The notes beneath the pieces are model-generated. The model had not been told where the DNA came from, made no database searches, and saw only the letters and a list, made by a program, of their open reading frames with translations. Below, piece after piece: positions 9,376 through 18,521 of a stretch of DNA of 64,000 bases. The number at the start of each line of letters is the position of its first letter. The stretch's first letter is position 1. The DNA is from Bacillus mojavensis RO-H-1 = KCTC 3706 (GTDB lineage: Bacteria; Bacillota; Bacilli; Bacillales; Bacillaceae). Made by a program: the position numbers and the translations under genes. The stretch spans positions 248,001 through 312,000 of the forward strand of contig NZ_JH600305.1 of NCBI RefSeq assembly GCF_000245335.1, written 5' to 3'.

Positions 9376-10307
9376 TTAATGGCGGCGGTTTTCTCCGTCA
9401 AGACGGATCGGAGCAGCCAGATATAAAATCCGCTCCATTAATCTAGCCGCTTTTACTTCTTCCTTTTCTCCCCTTTGCGAATACGTAAAATGATGTTTCA
9501 GCTCATCAGGCGAGAAATTAGAAGAGAAGAAAGTCGGCAGCTGCTGAGACATTCTGTGCTGAAGCACTGTCCCGATGACTTCATCCCTGACCCAGCTCGT
9601 CATCGATTCCGCTCCGATGTCATCGAGCATCAGTACACGCGTTGTTTTTACCATGTTCAGCTTTTCTTCCAATGAATGATCTTGAAGCGAGTTTTTCAGC
9701 TCTCTGACAAATTCGGGCACATAGACGATCATGGAGGAATACTCTTTTTCCGCCAGCTCATTGGCAATAGCGGCGAGCATAAAGGTTTCCCTACGCCGAA
9801 CTTGCCGTACAAATACAATCCTTTCCCTTTCCCCGTCTCATTATAGCTTTTCAGAAAATCCGTGACATGCTGGAACATTGCAAGTCTGCTCGGGTCATTA
9901 ATATCGACCTGCTGGAACGTCGCTCCGAGAAGATCCTGCTGAATATACATGCTTTTCATGAGAGACTTCTGTTTTTTCTGCTGATCGAGCTTTCGTTTGA
10001 CCGGACATTCGTAATACTCGATATCAATAGAGCGGCCGGTCATCACAAGCTTCGGATGATAGCCCTCCAACAGATTATTGCTGTTTTCGTCTTCTGAACA
10101 ATAAGAGCAGTGCTTGCTCTGTCCAATATATTCATAAAGCTTATTTAAGCTTCTTTCAATCATTTTTTGATCGATGACGTCTTCATTTTCCTTCAAAAAT
10201 GCCTGAACGTCTTGATCCTTCATCACTTTTTCCTTCATTTGTTCAAGACGCTTTTGGAAATCCGGTCTGCCGGTTACGCCCTGCAGGGAACGGCTGATTG
10301 GTTCCAT
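9376..10307 (-). pseudogene. dnaI: Primosomal helicase loader DnaI, frameshifted in this sequence
   Basis: DnaI is the AAA+ loader that places the DnaC helicase at origins and stalled forks. The N-terminal helicase-binding domain holds a zinc-type cluster (CSYCSEDE, ~68-75); the C-terminal domain holds Walker A (KFGVGK) and Walker B (VLMLDDIGAE). The reading frame breaks exactly after the Walker A lysine: residues up to KFGVGK are in one frame and FMLAAIANELAEKE onward in the next. Restoring one A in a run now reading three (TTT at 9786-9788 on the plus strand) rejoins them into a ~310-residue protein, the normal length. DnaI is essential, so sequencing error is likelier than true loss. It follows dnaB by 27 nt. 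Confidence 0.9.
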
Positions 10308-10334
10308 GTATTACTTCACCCCGCATCTCTGCTC

Positions 10335-11757
10335 TTAATAGGCAGAGTATTTTTTCAGTTTTTTCATTTCTTCCATCATCTTTTTCTTCTGTTCTTCCAA
10401 GTCCTGTTCATGTAGCATCTGCTGTCCGGTTTCAGAATCGGACGCCGATTTCTTTTCTTTCATCCAGTCAGGAAGTTTTTCTTCGCGAATCACTTTTTGA
10501 TTTCGTTTAGAAGCTTGGCTCGTTTTACCTTCAGCCCATTCAAGATACTGGCGGTTTTCTTCTATGGCAAGCTTCATCGCTTCTCTGACCGTTTTGACTT
10601 TTTTGCGCGCCCAATGGGAGGCAATTTTTTGTATATAGTTTTTCGACAGCTTCATGTCGGTTTTCAGCATGACATAATAAATTAACACATTTGTGACGCC
10701 TGGTTCCAGCTTCTGTTCAAACATAATCTCTTCTATAATTTTCAAATCTGCTTTTGACGGTTCGGTTCCGTCCGCGATATCCTGAAGAAGCTTTTTCGGT
10801 GAGATGACCTCGAGCAATGCGATCAACTCACTATCCAGCGAATCCTCTTCTGCCGGTTTTGCGCCTTCACGCAGATGTACCGGCTGTGTTTTCTCCACTA
10901 AATCCGGCAGCTGTCCGTTCCTCTCGATTTGGTACCAGTCGCTTGCCGCTTTTCTTAAAGCTTCGGTGGTAATCACTTCATGCTCATCGATCGCGCTCAT
11001 GACGACGTTTTGCATCTGCAAAGGATCAATGCCGTACAAATAAGAAAGCTTTTTTAATCGTTTCCCGCACCTGCTGTGTCATTGCTTTTCTCGGAATCAT
11101 CGTCTCCGAAAGCCCCGCTAAAAACAAATCAAAATCGAACACATCCTCTGTAACGGTGTAGGACGGAGCCTGTCCGACAGTTGTATACTCTCTTCCCGTC
11201 GCCAGTCTCACCGTTTCCTCCATATCGGATGTAAGCTTCCATTCACTCGGCTGCAGCGATTCAAACGCATGGTTAAACGGCCTTGTAATTTCTTTGGCGT
11301 CTTCTGAAATCGCCGGATGCGTAAAAAATTGTTTTAACTGCTGATATTTTGTTTTTCCGACTCTGTTATATAAAAAAACGTTCAGCATGCCGTCTTCGAA
11401 AAATTCATTCGGCCGCAGCGGCGGCAGCAGTTCATATATAAAGAGGCGCTCCTGCCGCTCGGATTCTTTCATATATACTTTCAGCAATCCGATGCCCTCG
11501 AGCTTTCCCTGTTCCTGATGGATCGTTTTCAAATTGGACTGAGTCATTCCCATCAGCTGTCTATGTGTGGATTCTCCGCCCCACAGTCGGTTTTGTTCAA
11601 GTTCTCCCCACAATGTCATATAAAGAGAGAATGCAACAGGGCCGATTAAGGGCTGGTACAGTTGTGTAATAATTTGTCTGTCAATATCCTGCAGCATTGA
11701 TTTGCTTTTCACCACATAAGGGTCTACAGGCAGTACATCTTTCCAATAGTCAGCCAT
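10335..11757 (-). pseudogene. dnaB: Replication initiation protein DnaB, frameshifted in this sequence
   Basis: DnaB of Bacillus is a membrane-associated co-loader that acts with DnaD and DnaI to load the replicative helicase. The N-terminal winged-helix part (MADYWKDVLPVDPYVVKS) and the C-terminal DnaB/DnaD repeat (NYIQKIASHWARKKVKTVREA) are both complete but in different frames. The break lies in a six-base homopolymer (T at 11050-11055, plus strand): removing one base converts TIKKAFLF into TIKKLSYLYGIDPLQM and joins both parts into a ~473-residue protein. The gene is essential, so a base-calling error is the likely cause. It lies upstream of dnaI in the same operon. Confidence 0.9.
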
Positions 11758-11837
11758 ACATTCTCAAACCTTCCGATTATGTTTCTACCCTCATTTTACA
11801 CCGTTTCGAATATCTATCAAATGCCAATTTTGCACAT

Positions 11838-11871
11838 GAGAAAAGAGCTAGAAGAATCCTTTTAGCTCTTT
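11838..11871 (-). terminator. Terminator after nrdR
   Basis: Stem AAAGAGCTA / TAGCTCTTT (11842-11871) followed by TTTTCTC on the minus strand; the stem overlaps the nrdR stop codon. Confidence 0.75.
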
Positions 11872-12328
11872 AACGCTCTTTCTTTATTAAATCTTTTAAT
11901 TCATCGATAAAGACATTAATATCTTTAAACTGCCGATAGACGGACGCGAACCGCACGTATGCGACTTCATCAACCTTAGCCAGGCGGTCCATGACCATCT
12001 CTCCGACGAACTCGCTTTTCACTTCGGAACAGCCTTGGTTGCGCAGTTCTTTTTCAATGTCAAAACACATATCTTCCAGCGTCTTGAGTGAAACAGGCCT
12101 TTTTTCACATGCTTTAATAAGGCCGCGCAGCATTTTTTCCCTGCTGAATTCCTCTCGCACGCCTTCTTTTTTTACAACGATGAGCGGGGTTTCCTCCACT
12201 TTCTCAAAGGTAGTAAAGCGGTAATGGCAGGCTTCGCATTCACGTCTTCTGCGAATGGATTTTCCGTCATCCACAGGCCGTGAATCGAGGACTCGTGTTC
12301 CGTTATGCTGGCATGAAGGACATTTCAA
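11870..12328 (-). CDS. nrdR: Transcriptional repressor NrdR
   Basis: A 152-residue regulator of ribonucleotide reductase genes. The N-terminal zinc ribbon has C3, C6, C31 and C34 with an Arg-rich stretch ([11 protein letters not shown]). An ATP-cone domain follows from about residue 46 ([20 protein letters not shown]) and senses dATP/ATP. It starts with TTG, 6-7 nt after GGGAG. The gene is upstream of dnaB with its own terminator between them, which would insulate it, though some read-through into dnaB-dnaI is possible. Confidence 0.95.
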   Translation of the reverse strand: MKCPSCQHNGTRVLDSRPVDDGKSIRRRRECEACHYRFTTFEKVEETPLIVVKKEGVREEFSREKMLRGLIKACEKRPVSLKTLEDMCFDIEKELRNQGCSEVKSEFVGEMVMDRLAKVDEVAYVRFASVYRQFKDINVFIDELKDLIKKER

Positions 12329-12529
12329 TAAAATCAGCTCCCAACTATTTCGTTCCCTGCAATGTATATTCGGCAGCCTCCGGCTATAAAAGTGATGTGA
12401 CAGGCATCTGTCGGGAGAGCCGTTGTTTAGGCTGTATCTAACAGCATCAGGCGGTTTATGACATATCTCTTTCTTATTTTACAAAAAAAACGGAAAAAGA
12501 AAAAGCTGGCCGCCCCTGTTTGTTCATAA

Positions 12530-12583
12530 AAATAAAAGGAGCATAAGCTAAAAAGCGCGTAACGGCTTTCTAGCTCCAGCTCC
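12530..12583 (-). terminator. Terminator after speD
   Basis: On the minus strand GGAGC/GCTCC plus an inner AGCTAGAAAG/CTTTTTAGCT helix form one long hairpin, followed by TTTTATTTT, just after the speD stop. Confidence 0.8.
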
Positions 12584-12602
12584 CTTTGTGTTCGTGTTTA
12601 CT

Positions 12603-12983
12603 TTATAGTACTTTCGCTTGCGCCTGTTTAATCTGCACAGGCCCCATTCCTCTTGGTATTTCAATGTTTTCTCTTGTATCAGCATGTAATGCCTCTGCAA
12701 TGTAGTCAGCAGCGACATTAGGATCTAAGTCTCCACAAGTATAAACATCAATGCTTGCATATCCGTGCTCAGGAAAACTGTGAATCGTTAAATGTGATTC
12801 AGAAATGATAACGACTCCGCTTACGCCTTGCGGTGCAAATTTGTGAAATGCAACCTCGCGCACCTCAGCTCCTGATTTTAAAGCAGCATTTACAAACGTT
12901 TTTTCAATAAAATCCATGTCATTCAGCTTATCAAAATCGCATCCCCATAGCTCGGAGATAACGTGACGCCCCATTGTTTCCAT
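12603..12983 (-). CDS. speD: S-adenosylmethionine decarboxylase proenzyme
   Basis: The 126-residue class 1B proenzyme. Self-cleavage between Glu62 and Ser63 ([16 protein letters not shown]) makes the pyruvoyl group; His68 and Cys83 are the usual processing and catalytic residues and are present. It supplies decarboxylated SAM for spermidine synthesis. I chose the second of two nearby ATGs (12983): the first lies only 3 nt after AAGGGGGG, the second about 9 nt. It has its own promoter and a leader of ~135 nt with long-range pairing potential, and is separated from gapB. Confidence 0.95.
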
Positions 12984-12989
12984 AGTCAT

Positions 12990-13122
12990 GGACCCCCCTT
13001 AACAAGAATTAAAAAGTGAAGTTCCAACAACTGGGTCGGCTATTTACCACGGGGGAAAGTTAGTCCGGAGAGGTCCTAACCCTTTAAGTAATCCCGAAAC
13101 AGTCTCAAGCAAGAAGTTCACG
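12990..13122 (-). ncRNA. Structured 5' leader of speD, possible regulatory RNA
   Basis: The transcript from the promoter at 13129-13157 should start at or next to GTGAACTTC (13113-13121). This can pair over ~90 nt with GAACTTCAC (13016-13024): eight of nine pairs, one C-C mismatch. Inside lies a local stem GTTAG/CTAAC (13059-13063 with 13076-13080, extendable by AAA/TTT across a bulge). The 3' arm of the long helix is followed by TTTTT and then the ribosome binding site. I know no named RNA family for it; pairing was judged by eye only. Confidence 0.45.
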
Positions 13123-13128
13123 AAAAAT

Positions 13129-13157
13129 AGTATACTGTGTTTAAGTCTAATTTGCAA
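13129..13157 (-). promoter_or_regulatory. Promoter of speD
   Basis: Minus-strand -35 TTGCAA (13152-13157), 17-nt spacer, -10 TATACT (13129-13134). Confidence 0.7.
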
Positions 13158-13220
13158 GAAGCGTTTTTTCAGAAATTTGCTGTTAAGGGTTTTTTCTTAA
13201 ATTGAGTCCATGACCTTATT

Positions 13221-14243
13221 CTATACAACAGATGGATGTTTCATTCGTGCCGCCACATGGCGGATGAGATCAACTACTCTGCATGAGTAGCCCCATTCAT
13301 TGTCATACCATGCGAGAACCTTTACTTTCCTGTCTTCCATCACCATTGTCGTAAGCCCGTCAATAACCGCTGAATGCGGATTCGTATTATAATCTGTCGA
13401 CACGAGCGGTTCATCCGAATAATCAAGCACTCCGTACATTGACGTTTTGGCAGCCTGCCTGAATGCTTCGTTTACCTTTTCTGCCGTTACATCCGTTTTC
13501 AAGTCGACAACAAGATCAACTAATGAGACGTTCGGAACAGGCACACGCAAAGCGAGACCGTGAAGCTTTCCTTTCAGGTGAGGCAGCACAAGCGAAAGTG
13601 CCTTTGCCGCGCCTGTTGTCGTCGGTATGATGGATTCACCGCATGCCCGGGCGCGGCGCAAATCTTTGTGCGGATTATCAATATTTTTTTGATCGTTCGT
13701 ATAAGCGTGTACTGTCGTCATTAGACCGCTCTCAATGCCAAATTCATCATCAAGCACTTTCACAACCGGTGCAAGGCAATTTGTCGTGCATGACGCGTTT
13801 GAAATAATCACGTGGCGTTCAGCATCAAATTGATCTTCATTAACACCCATCACAATGGTAACGTCTTCATTTTTCCCCGGAGCGGTCAGAATGACTTTTT
13901 TCGCGCCCGCGTCAATATGTCCCATCGCTTTTTCTTTTGAATTAAACTTCCCTGTTGCTTCAACGACAATGTCAATATCATATTCCCGCCAAGGCAGCTG
14001 TTTCGGATCACGGCTGTTTAACAAGAGTACTTTTTTTCCATTCACAATCAGACTGTCTTCTCCAGCCTCAACTTCTTTTTCGTACCGTCCGTGATTTGTG
14101 TCATACTTTATTAAATGAGCCAGCGTTTCAGCCGAATAGCTGGCGTTAATAGCCACTACTTGAATTTGATCGTCTAACATTGCTTTTCTAAAGACCATTC
14201 TTCCGATTCTTCCAAACCCGTTTATCGCTACTTTTACCTTCAT
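13221..14243 (-). CDS. gapB: NADP-dependent glyceraldehyde-3-phosphate dehydrogenase (gluconeogenic)
   Basis: A 340-residue GAPDH: Rossmann motif INGFGRIGRMVF at the N-terminus and catalytic Cys in SNASCTTNCLAP (~152) with the partner His in the following domain. GapB in B. subtilis runs toward gluconeogenesis with NADP and is repressed by CcpN during growth on sugars. The start at 14243 follows AGGGGTG by 7 nt; two upstream in-frame codons lack proper spacing. It is upstream of speD but the intergenic promoter shows that they can be expressed separately. Confidence 0.96.
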   Translation of the reverse strand: MKVKVAINGFGRIGRMVFRKAMLDDQIQVVAINASYSAETLAHLIKYDTNHGRYEKEVEAGEDSLIVNGKKVLLLNSRDPKQLPWREYDIDIVVEATGKFNSKEKAMGHIDAGAKKVILTAPGKNEDVTIVMGVNEDQFDAERHVIISNASCTTNCLAPVVKVLDDEFGIESGLMTTVHAYTNDQKNIDNPHKDLRRARACGESIIPTTTGAAKALSLVLPHLKGKLHGLALRVPVPNVSLVDLVVDLKTDVTAEKVNEAFRQAAKTSMYGVLDYSDEPLVSTDYNTNPHSAVIDGLTTMVMEDRKVKVLAWYDNEWGYSCRVVDLIRHVAARMKHPSVV

Positions 14244-14295
14244 GTTGGTCACCCCTCATCAATTATGTCACTCTAATTTGTTGTCATCTAAAATT

Positions 14296-14301
14296 AGTAT
14301 A
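14296..14301 (-). promoter_or_regulatory. Probable -10 element of the gapB promoter
   Basis: TATACT on the minus strand 52 nt before the gapB start, with no clear -35 hexamer at 16-18 nt. CcpN is known to act at this promoter; I cannot delimit its operators by eye. Confidence 0.45.
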
Positions 14302-14408
14302 ACACATTAAAAAGAATTCGCCAGTACATATTGATAAAAATCAACGATTATAACGCTAATTTATGATGTATCGTACGTTTTCTTGCACAAAATATGAGGA
14401 TGAAGAAT

Positions 14409-14449
14409 GAAAAAAGCAGCCAGCGCTGCGCACTGCCTGCTTTATTTTC
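14409..14449 (-). terminator. Terminator after ytcD
   Basis: Stem AGCAGGCAG / CTGGCTGCT with one mismatch, followed by TTTTTT on the minus strand, immediately after the ytcD stop codon. Confidence 0.75.
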
Positions 14450-14831
14450 TTATGATTCCTGTTTCAATTTATCATTGAGCACACTTTCTTCTAATACAGA
14501 GAAAGTATCGCCGTATACCTTGTTTATATGATTCGCTCCCCAAGCACAGAGCATATCTAATATGCCTTCTAAGCTGCGGCCGTATTCGCTCAGTTCGTAT
14601 TCCACTTTAGGAGGAACCTGATTGTACACGATCCTGTTAATGACACCGTCTGCTTCCAGCTCACGCAGCTGCTGGGTCAGCTATTTTTTGCGTAATATTC
14701 GGCATTAACCGTTTTAACTCACTTGTTCGTTTTTTTCCGTGCGTCAGGTGGCATAAAATTACGCATTTCCATTTCCCGCCGATTACTTCAAGAGTCGCTT
14801 CAACTGAAATGTTATATTTTTTCCTCTCCAT
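14450..14831 (-). pseudogene. ytcD: HxlR/MarR-like winged-helix regulator YtcD, frameshifted in this sequence
   Basis: YtcD is a small HxlR-family DNA-binding regulator, ~126 residues. The first half ([20 protein letters not shown] to PNITQK) is in one frame and the rest ([18 protein letters not shown] to LNDKLKQES) is in another. A single extra base at or next to 14682 (plus-strand T, giving AATAGCTG instead of AATGCTG on the minus strand) explains the break. AAGGAGA precedes the ATG at 14831. It is divergent from ytbD-ytbE across 183 nt and is the obvious candidate regulator of that pair. HxlR members often respond to reactive electrophiles, which would fit the neighbouring reductase. Confidence 0.85.
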
Positions 14832-15014
14832 GCGGTTCACTCTCCTTACAGGCACCAAAAAGTGACTATAGCACTTAAAAGTACGTACTTTTCTTTTTTG
14901 ATGATATCTTTCATAATCACATTTGCCGGCTGATTTGAATCTGCTCTTTATATTTATATAGCTTGCTCGGCAGAATTTCAATCATACAACACATAACAGC
15001 AAGGAGGAACATGA

Positions 15015-16205
15015 ATGACTTCAGCCAATAAAAGCAGCATTCCTGCACTTCTGGCTCTCGCCATTAGTGCATTCGCGATAGGGACAACCGAATTTATCAG
15101 CGTCGGCCTTTTGCCGTTAATTTCTGATGATTTACACATTCCTGTAACAACAGCAGGATTGACCGTCTCCCTATACGCACTTGGCGTTACGTTCGGCGCG
15201 CCTATTTTAACTTCATTGACCTCAAGCATGTCACGAAAGACGCTATTGCTTTGGATCATGATCATATTTATCGCCGGAAATACGATGGCCGCGTCAGCCT
15301 CCAGCATCGGAGTTCTATTAGCAGCACGTGTGATATCCGCTTTTTCACACGGTGTGTTTATGTCGATCGGCTCGACAATCGCAGCCGATCTTGTCCCTGA
15401 AAATAAAAGGGCGAGTGCGATTTCCATTATGTTTACAGGACTTACCGTCGCAACCGTAACCGGCGTTCCTTTCGGCACGTTTATCGGCCAGCAGCTCGGC
15501 TGGCGGTTTGCCTTTATGGTTATTATTGCCGTCGGCATTATCGCTGTCATTGCAAATGGCATTCTTGTCCCTTCCAATTTACGAAAAGGGACGAAAACAA
15601 CGATGCGGGATCAATTCAAGCTTGTGACAAATGGCCGTTTACTGCTTTTATTTGTCATAACAGCATTAGGATACGGAGGGACATTTGTTGTGTTCACTTA
15701 TCTGTCTCCCCTGCTTCAGGAAGTGACAGGCTTTAAGGCCGGCACGGTAGCCATTATCCTGCTCGTATACGGAATTGCCATTGCCATCGGCAATATGATC
15801 GGCGGAAAGCTGTCCAATCGAAATCCGATCGGCGCGCTGTTTTATATGTTTATCATTCAGGCGCTCGTCCTGTTTACGTTAACATTTACGGCTCCTTATA
15901 AAATTGCTGGCCTTATTACGATTCTCTTTATGGGCTTATTGGCCTTTATGAATGTGCCCGGCCTTCAAGTATATGTCGTCATGCTGGCTGAACGTTTTGT
16001 ACCGAGCGCAGTAGACGTAGCATCCGCGATTAATATTGCAGCATTTAACGCAGGAATTGCCCTAGGATCATTTTTGGGAGGCGTGATTACCGATTCCATC
16101 GGACTGATTCATACCGCATGGATTGGAGCTTTAATGGTAGCAGGAGCCGTTATCTTAACAGGCTGGAGCCGCCTTCTGGAAAAACAGGATCGGCAGGCAG
16201 CCTAA
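15015..16205 (+). CDS. ytbD: MFS efflux transporter YtbD
   Basis: A 396-residue major facilitator with 12 predicted membrane segments, of the AraJ/drug-proton antiporter type. Signatures include TTEFISVGLLPLISDDLHI (~22-40) and the conserved first-half motif ISAFSHGVFMSIGSTIAADL (~108-127). Substrate unknown. AAGGAGG precedes the ATG. It is followed by ytbE after 24 nt, so the two form an operon divergent from the ytcD regulator. Confidence 0.9.
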   Translation: MTSANKSSIPALLALAISAFAIGTTEFISVGLLPLISDDLHIPVTTAGLTVSLYALGVTFGAPILTSLTSSMSRKTLLLWIMIIFIAGNTMAASASSIGVLLAARVISAFSHGVFMSIGSTIAADLVPENKRASAISIMFTGLTVATVTGVPFGTFIGQQLGWRFAFMVIIAVGIIAVIANGILVPSNLRKGTKTTMRDQFKLVTNGRLLLLFVITALGYGGTFVVFTYLSPLLQEVTGFKAGTVAIILLVYGIAIAIGNMIGGKLSNRNPIGALFYMFIIQALVLFTLTFTAPYKIAGLITILFMGLLAFMNVPGLQVYVVMLAERFVPSAVDVASAINIAAFNAGIALGSFLGGVITDSIGLIHTAWIGALMVAGAVILTGWSRLLEKQDRQAA

Positions 16206-16229
16206 CATTTCAATAAGGAGGAAACAAAC

Positions 16230-17072
16230 ATGACAACACATTTACAAGCAACAGCAACACTTCATAACGGGGTGAAAATGCCGTGTTTCGGCCTCGGTGT
16301 ATTCCAAGTGGAAGAAGGGTCAGAACTCGTCAATGCCGTGAAAACCGCCATTGTTCACGGTTACCGCAGTATTGATACTGCCGCTATCTATGGAAATGAA
16401 GCGGGAGTCGGGGAAGGTCTCCGTCAAGGAATTGAAGCAGCCGGCATCACCAGAGAGGATTTATTTGTCACATCAAAAGTGTGGAATGCAGATTTAGGGT
16501 ATGAGGAAACATTGGCTGCATTTGAAACAAGCCTGTCAAAACTCGGTCTGGACTATTTAGATCTATACCTCATTCACTGGCCTGTGGAAGGCAAATACAA
16601 AGAAGCTTGGAGAGCGCTTGAAACATTGTATAAAGAAGGCCGTGTCAAAGCGATCGGTGTGAGCAATTTCCAAATCCATCATCTGGAGGATCTGCTGAAG
16701 GATGCTGAAATGAAGCCTATGATCAACCAAGTGGAATTCCACCCGCGTCTCACGCAAAAAGAGCTGATGGCTTATTGCAAGAAGCAAGGCATACAAATGG
16801 AAGCATGGTCACCTTTAATGCAGGGGCAATTGCTTGATCATCCCGAACTGACAGACATCGCGCAAGCTTATAACAAATCCGTCGCGCAAATCATTTTACG
16901 CTGGGATTTACAGCACGGCGTCATCACCATTCCTAAATCAACAAAGGAACATCGAATTAAAGCGAACGCGAACATATTTGATTTTGAATTATCACAGGAA
17001 GACATGAACCGTATTGATGCGTTGAATGAAAATCTGCGCGTCGGTCCTGATCCGGACAATTTCGATTTTTAA
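16230..17072 (+). CDS. ytbE: Aldo/keto reductase YtbE
   Basis: A 280-residue NADPH-dependent aldo/keto reductase with a TIM-barrel fold. The tetrad is visible: Asp in [12 protein letters not shown] with Tyr a few residues on (~55-60), Lys in [10 protein letters not shown] (~84), His in [10 protein letters not shown] (~117). The C-terminal cofactor motif is [17 protein letters not shown] (~245). It would reduce small aldehydes. An AGGAGG site lies 8 nt upstream of the ATG. It is the second gene of the ytbDE unit and ends in a terminator shared with coaE. Confidence 0.94.
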   Translation: MTTHLQATATLHNGVKMPCFGLGVFQVEEGSELVNAVKTAIVHGYRSIDTAAIYGNEAGVGEGLRQGIEAAGITREDLFVTSKVWNADLGYEETLAAFETSLSKLGLDYLDLYLIHWPVEGKYKEAWRALETLYKEGRVKAIGVSNFQIHHLEDLLKDAEMKPMINQVEFHPRLTQKELMAYCKKQGIQMEAWSPLMQGQLLDHPELTDIAQAYNKSVAQIILRWDLQHGVITIPKSTKEHRIKANANIFDFELSQEDMNRIDALNENLRVGPDPDNFDF

Positions 17073-17075
17073 TCA

Positions 17076-17109
17076 CAAAAACACCGTTCATCAATGAACG
17101 GTGTTTTGT
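17076..17109. terminator. Bidirectional terminator between ytbE and coaE
   Basis: A nearly perfect hairpin (AAAAACACCGTTCAT, two-base loop, complement) with A and T runs at either end, fitting both convergent genes. Confidence 0.85.
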
Positions 17110-17702
17110 TATGCCCAGCAGCTGAGAATTTCCTCAAGCTGCTGTTTTGTCTCTTCGAGTGTGCCGCTGTTGTCTATTACGTTATCCGCTCTTGACACTT
17201 TTTCCTCTAATGGCATTTGGGAGCGGATCCGGCTAAGCGCTTCTTCTTCCGTTAATTGGTTGCGCTTGATCAGACGCTCAAGCTGAAGCTCTTTTGTCAC
17301 ACTGACCACAATAATTTTATCAACTAAAGACTCCAATTTGCTTTCGAACAGTAGCGGGATATCTAATACCACAAATGTCTCCTGATTTGCAATGGACTCA
17401 TCACGCCGCTTGAGCATTTCCTCTCTGACCGCAGGATGAACAATTGAATTCAAAGCAAGACGCTTCTGTTCATTTGTAAAGACCAGCGCTCCAAGCTTTC
17501 TTCTGTCTATATCACCATTTTCGAGCAGAATGTCTTCACCAAATTCGTCAATGATCTGCCGGTAGGCCGGCATCCCTATTTCTACCGCTTGTTTTGCAAT
17601 AATATCCGCATCTATGACAGTGATTCCTTTATCTATCAGCATATTGGCAACCGTACTTTTGCCGCTTGCTATTCCTCCCGTTAAACCAATGACTAAGGTC
17701 AA
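17109..17702 (-). CDS. coaE: Dephospho-CoA kinase
   Basis: A 197-residue P-loop kinase that phosphorylates the 3'-OH of dephospho-CoA, the last step of CoA synthesis. The Walker A motif [12 protein letters not shown] lies at residues 6-17 and the conserved [10 protein letters not shown] follows at about 33. I chose the TTG start at 17702 (product starting MTLVIGL) because AAGGAG is 8 nt upstream; an upstream GTG falls on the binding site. It is the last gene of the polA-mutM-ytaF-coaE run. Confidence 0.95.
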   Translation of the reverse strand: MTLVIGLTGGIASGKSTVANMLIDKGITVIDADIIAKQAVEIGMPAYRQIIDEFGEDILLENGDIDRRKLGALVFTNEQKRLALNSIVHPAVREEMLKRRDESIANQETFVVLDIPLLFESKLESLVDKIIVVSVTKELQLERLIKRNQLTEEEALSRIRSQMPLEEKVSRADNVIDNSGTLEETKQQLEEILSCWA

Positions 17703-17717
17703 GAGATCCACTCCTTT

Positions 17718-18350
17718 TTACAATTTCCAGAGCCCGATCGTGATCAGCAGAAGGCCCGGCAAAAATGCCATTTTATCGATCCATCTCCATTTAGACAGAA
17801 TATGTCCGGCATTGATGCCGACTGACACAAACAGCGAACTCATAATCGCGACGGTTATGCTCATCGCAATGGGAGAAAAACCGAGAATGGCCGCTCCCAT
17901 TCCTGCTCCGAAGGCATCAATCGACAGGGCGAATCCCAATAACACCGCTTCAATTCCAGTAATCACACCGGATTTGTCGATATCCGCACTCATCGGTTTT
18001 CTCAAAATATGGATCACAATGCCCAATGACCGAACCTCTAAATTAAGCAGTGTTTTTTCATGCAATAGGTAGTCTTTGTCTTTTGCCGGCCTGAAAAATT
18101 GGTATAAAACCCATACGCCAATTCCAACCAATATTAACCCGCCAAGCTTCTCAGTCACATATACGGGAAAAAACTTGGTGAGAAAGCTTCCGATCAGCAT
18201 GGAAATAAACATAACAGTGCCGGAACAGAAGGCAATGACGATAATGGCCTTTAGCGGTATCTTCATTTTTCGCAATCCATACGTAAATCCGACTGAAAAA
18301 CTGTCCAAGCTGACAGCTAACGCCAGCAGCAGTATAGAAACCATTTGCAT
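17718..18350 (-). CDS. ytaF: Sporulation membrane protein YtaF (MntP-like)
   Basis: A 210-residue membrane protein with about six hydrophobic segments. It shows the two copies of the MntP/DUF204 signature, LALAVSLDSFSVGFTYGLRK (~8-27) and LGFALSIDAFGAGMGAAILG (~140-159), each with an intramembrane Asp. MntP proteins export manganese; YtaF is listed among sporulation membrane proteins and its substrate is not known to me. It lies between mutM and coaE. Confidence 0.9.
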   Translation of the reverse strand: MQMVSILLLALAVSLDSFSVGFTYGLRKMKIPLKAIIVIAFCSGTVMFISMLIGSFLTKFFPVYVTEKLGGLILVGIGVWVLYQFFRPAKDKDYLLHEKTLLNLEVRSLGIVIHILRKPMSADIDKSGVITGIEAVLLGFALSIDAFGAGMGAAILGFSPIAMSITVAIMSSLFVSVGINAGHILSKWRWIDKMAFLPGLLLITIGLWKL

Positions 18351-18521
18351 ATTCGTTTCTTCCTTTCTGTTGGTGCTCTTGTATCAGATGTTAAATGCCC
18401 AGAGATTCATCACAATCATGTATATGGAAAAGTGATAAATCCGTGTTTCCGAAAAACGGCACTTCCTCTATAACAGAGCTACTGATATATGCACCGACAG
18501 CTTGGACGATGAAGCATTATT

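Noticed and set aside
14978..15577. Minus-strand frame of ~200 codons opposite ytbD
   Set aside because: Antisense shadow of a transporter gene; composition and lack of a ribosome binding site do not support it.
15700..17100. Recent horizontal transfer of ytcD-ytbDE
   Set aside because: The divergent regulator/exporter layout suggested a cargo unit, but base use equals the neighbours, no repeats or integrase flank it, and it is in the same place in strain 168 as I recall.
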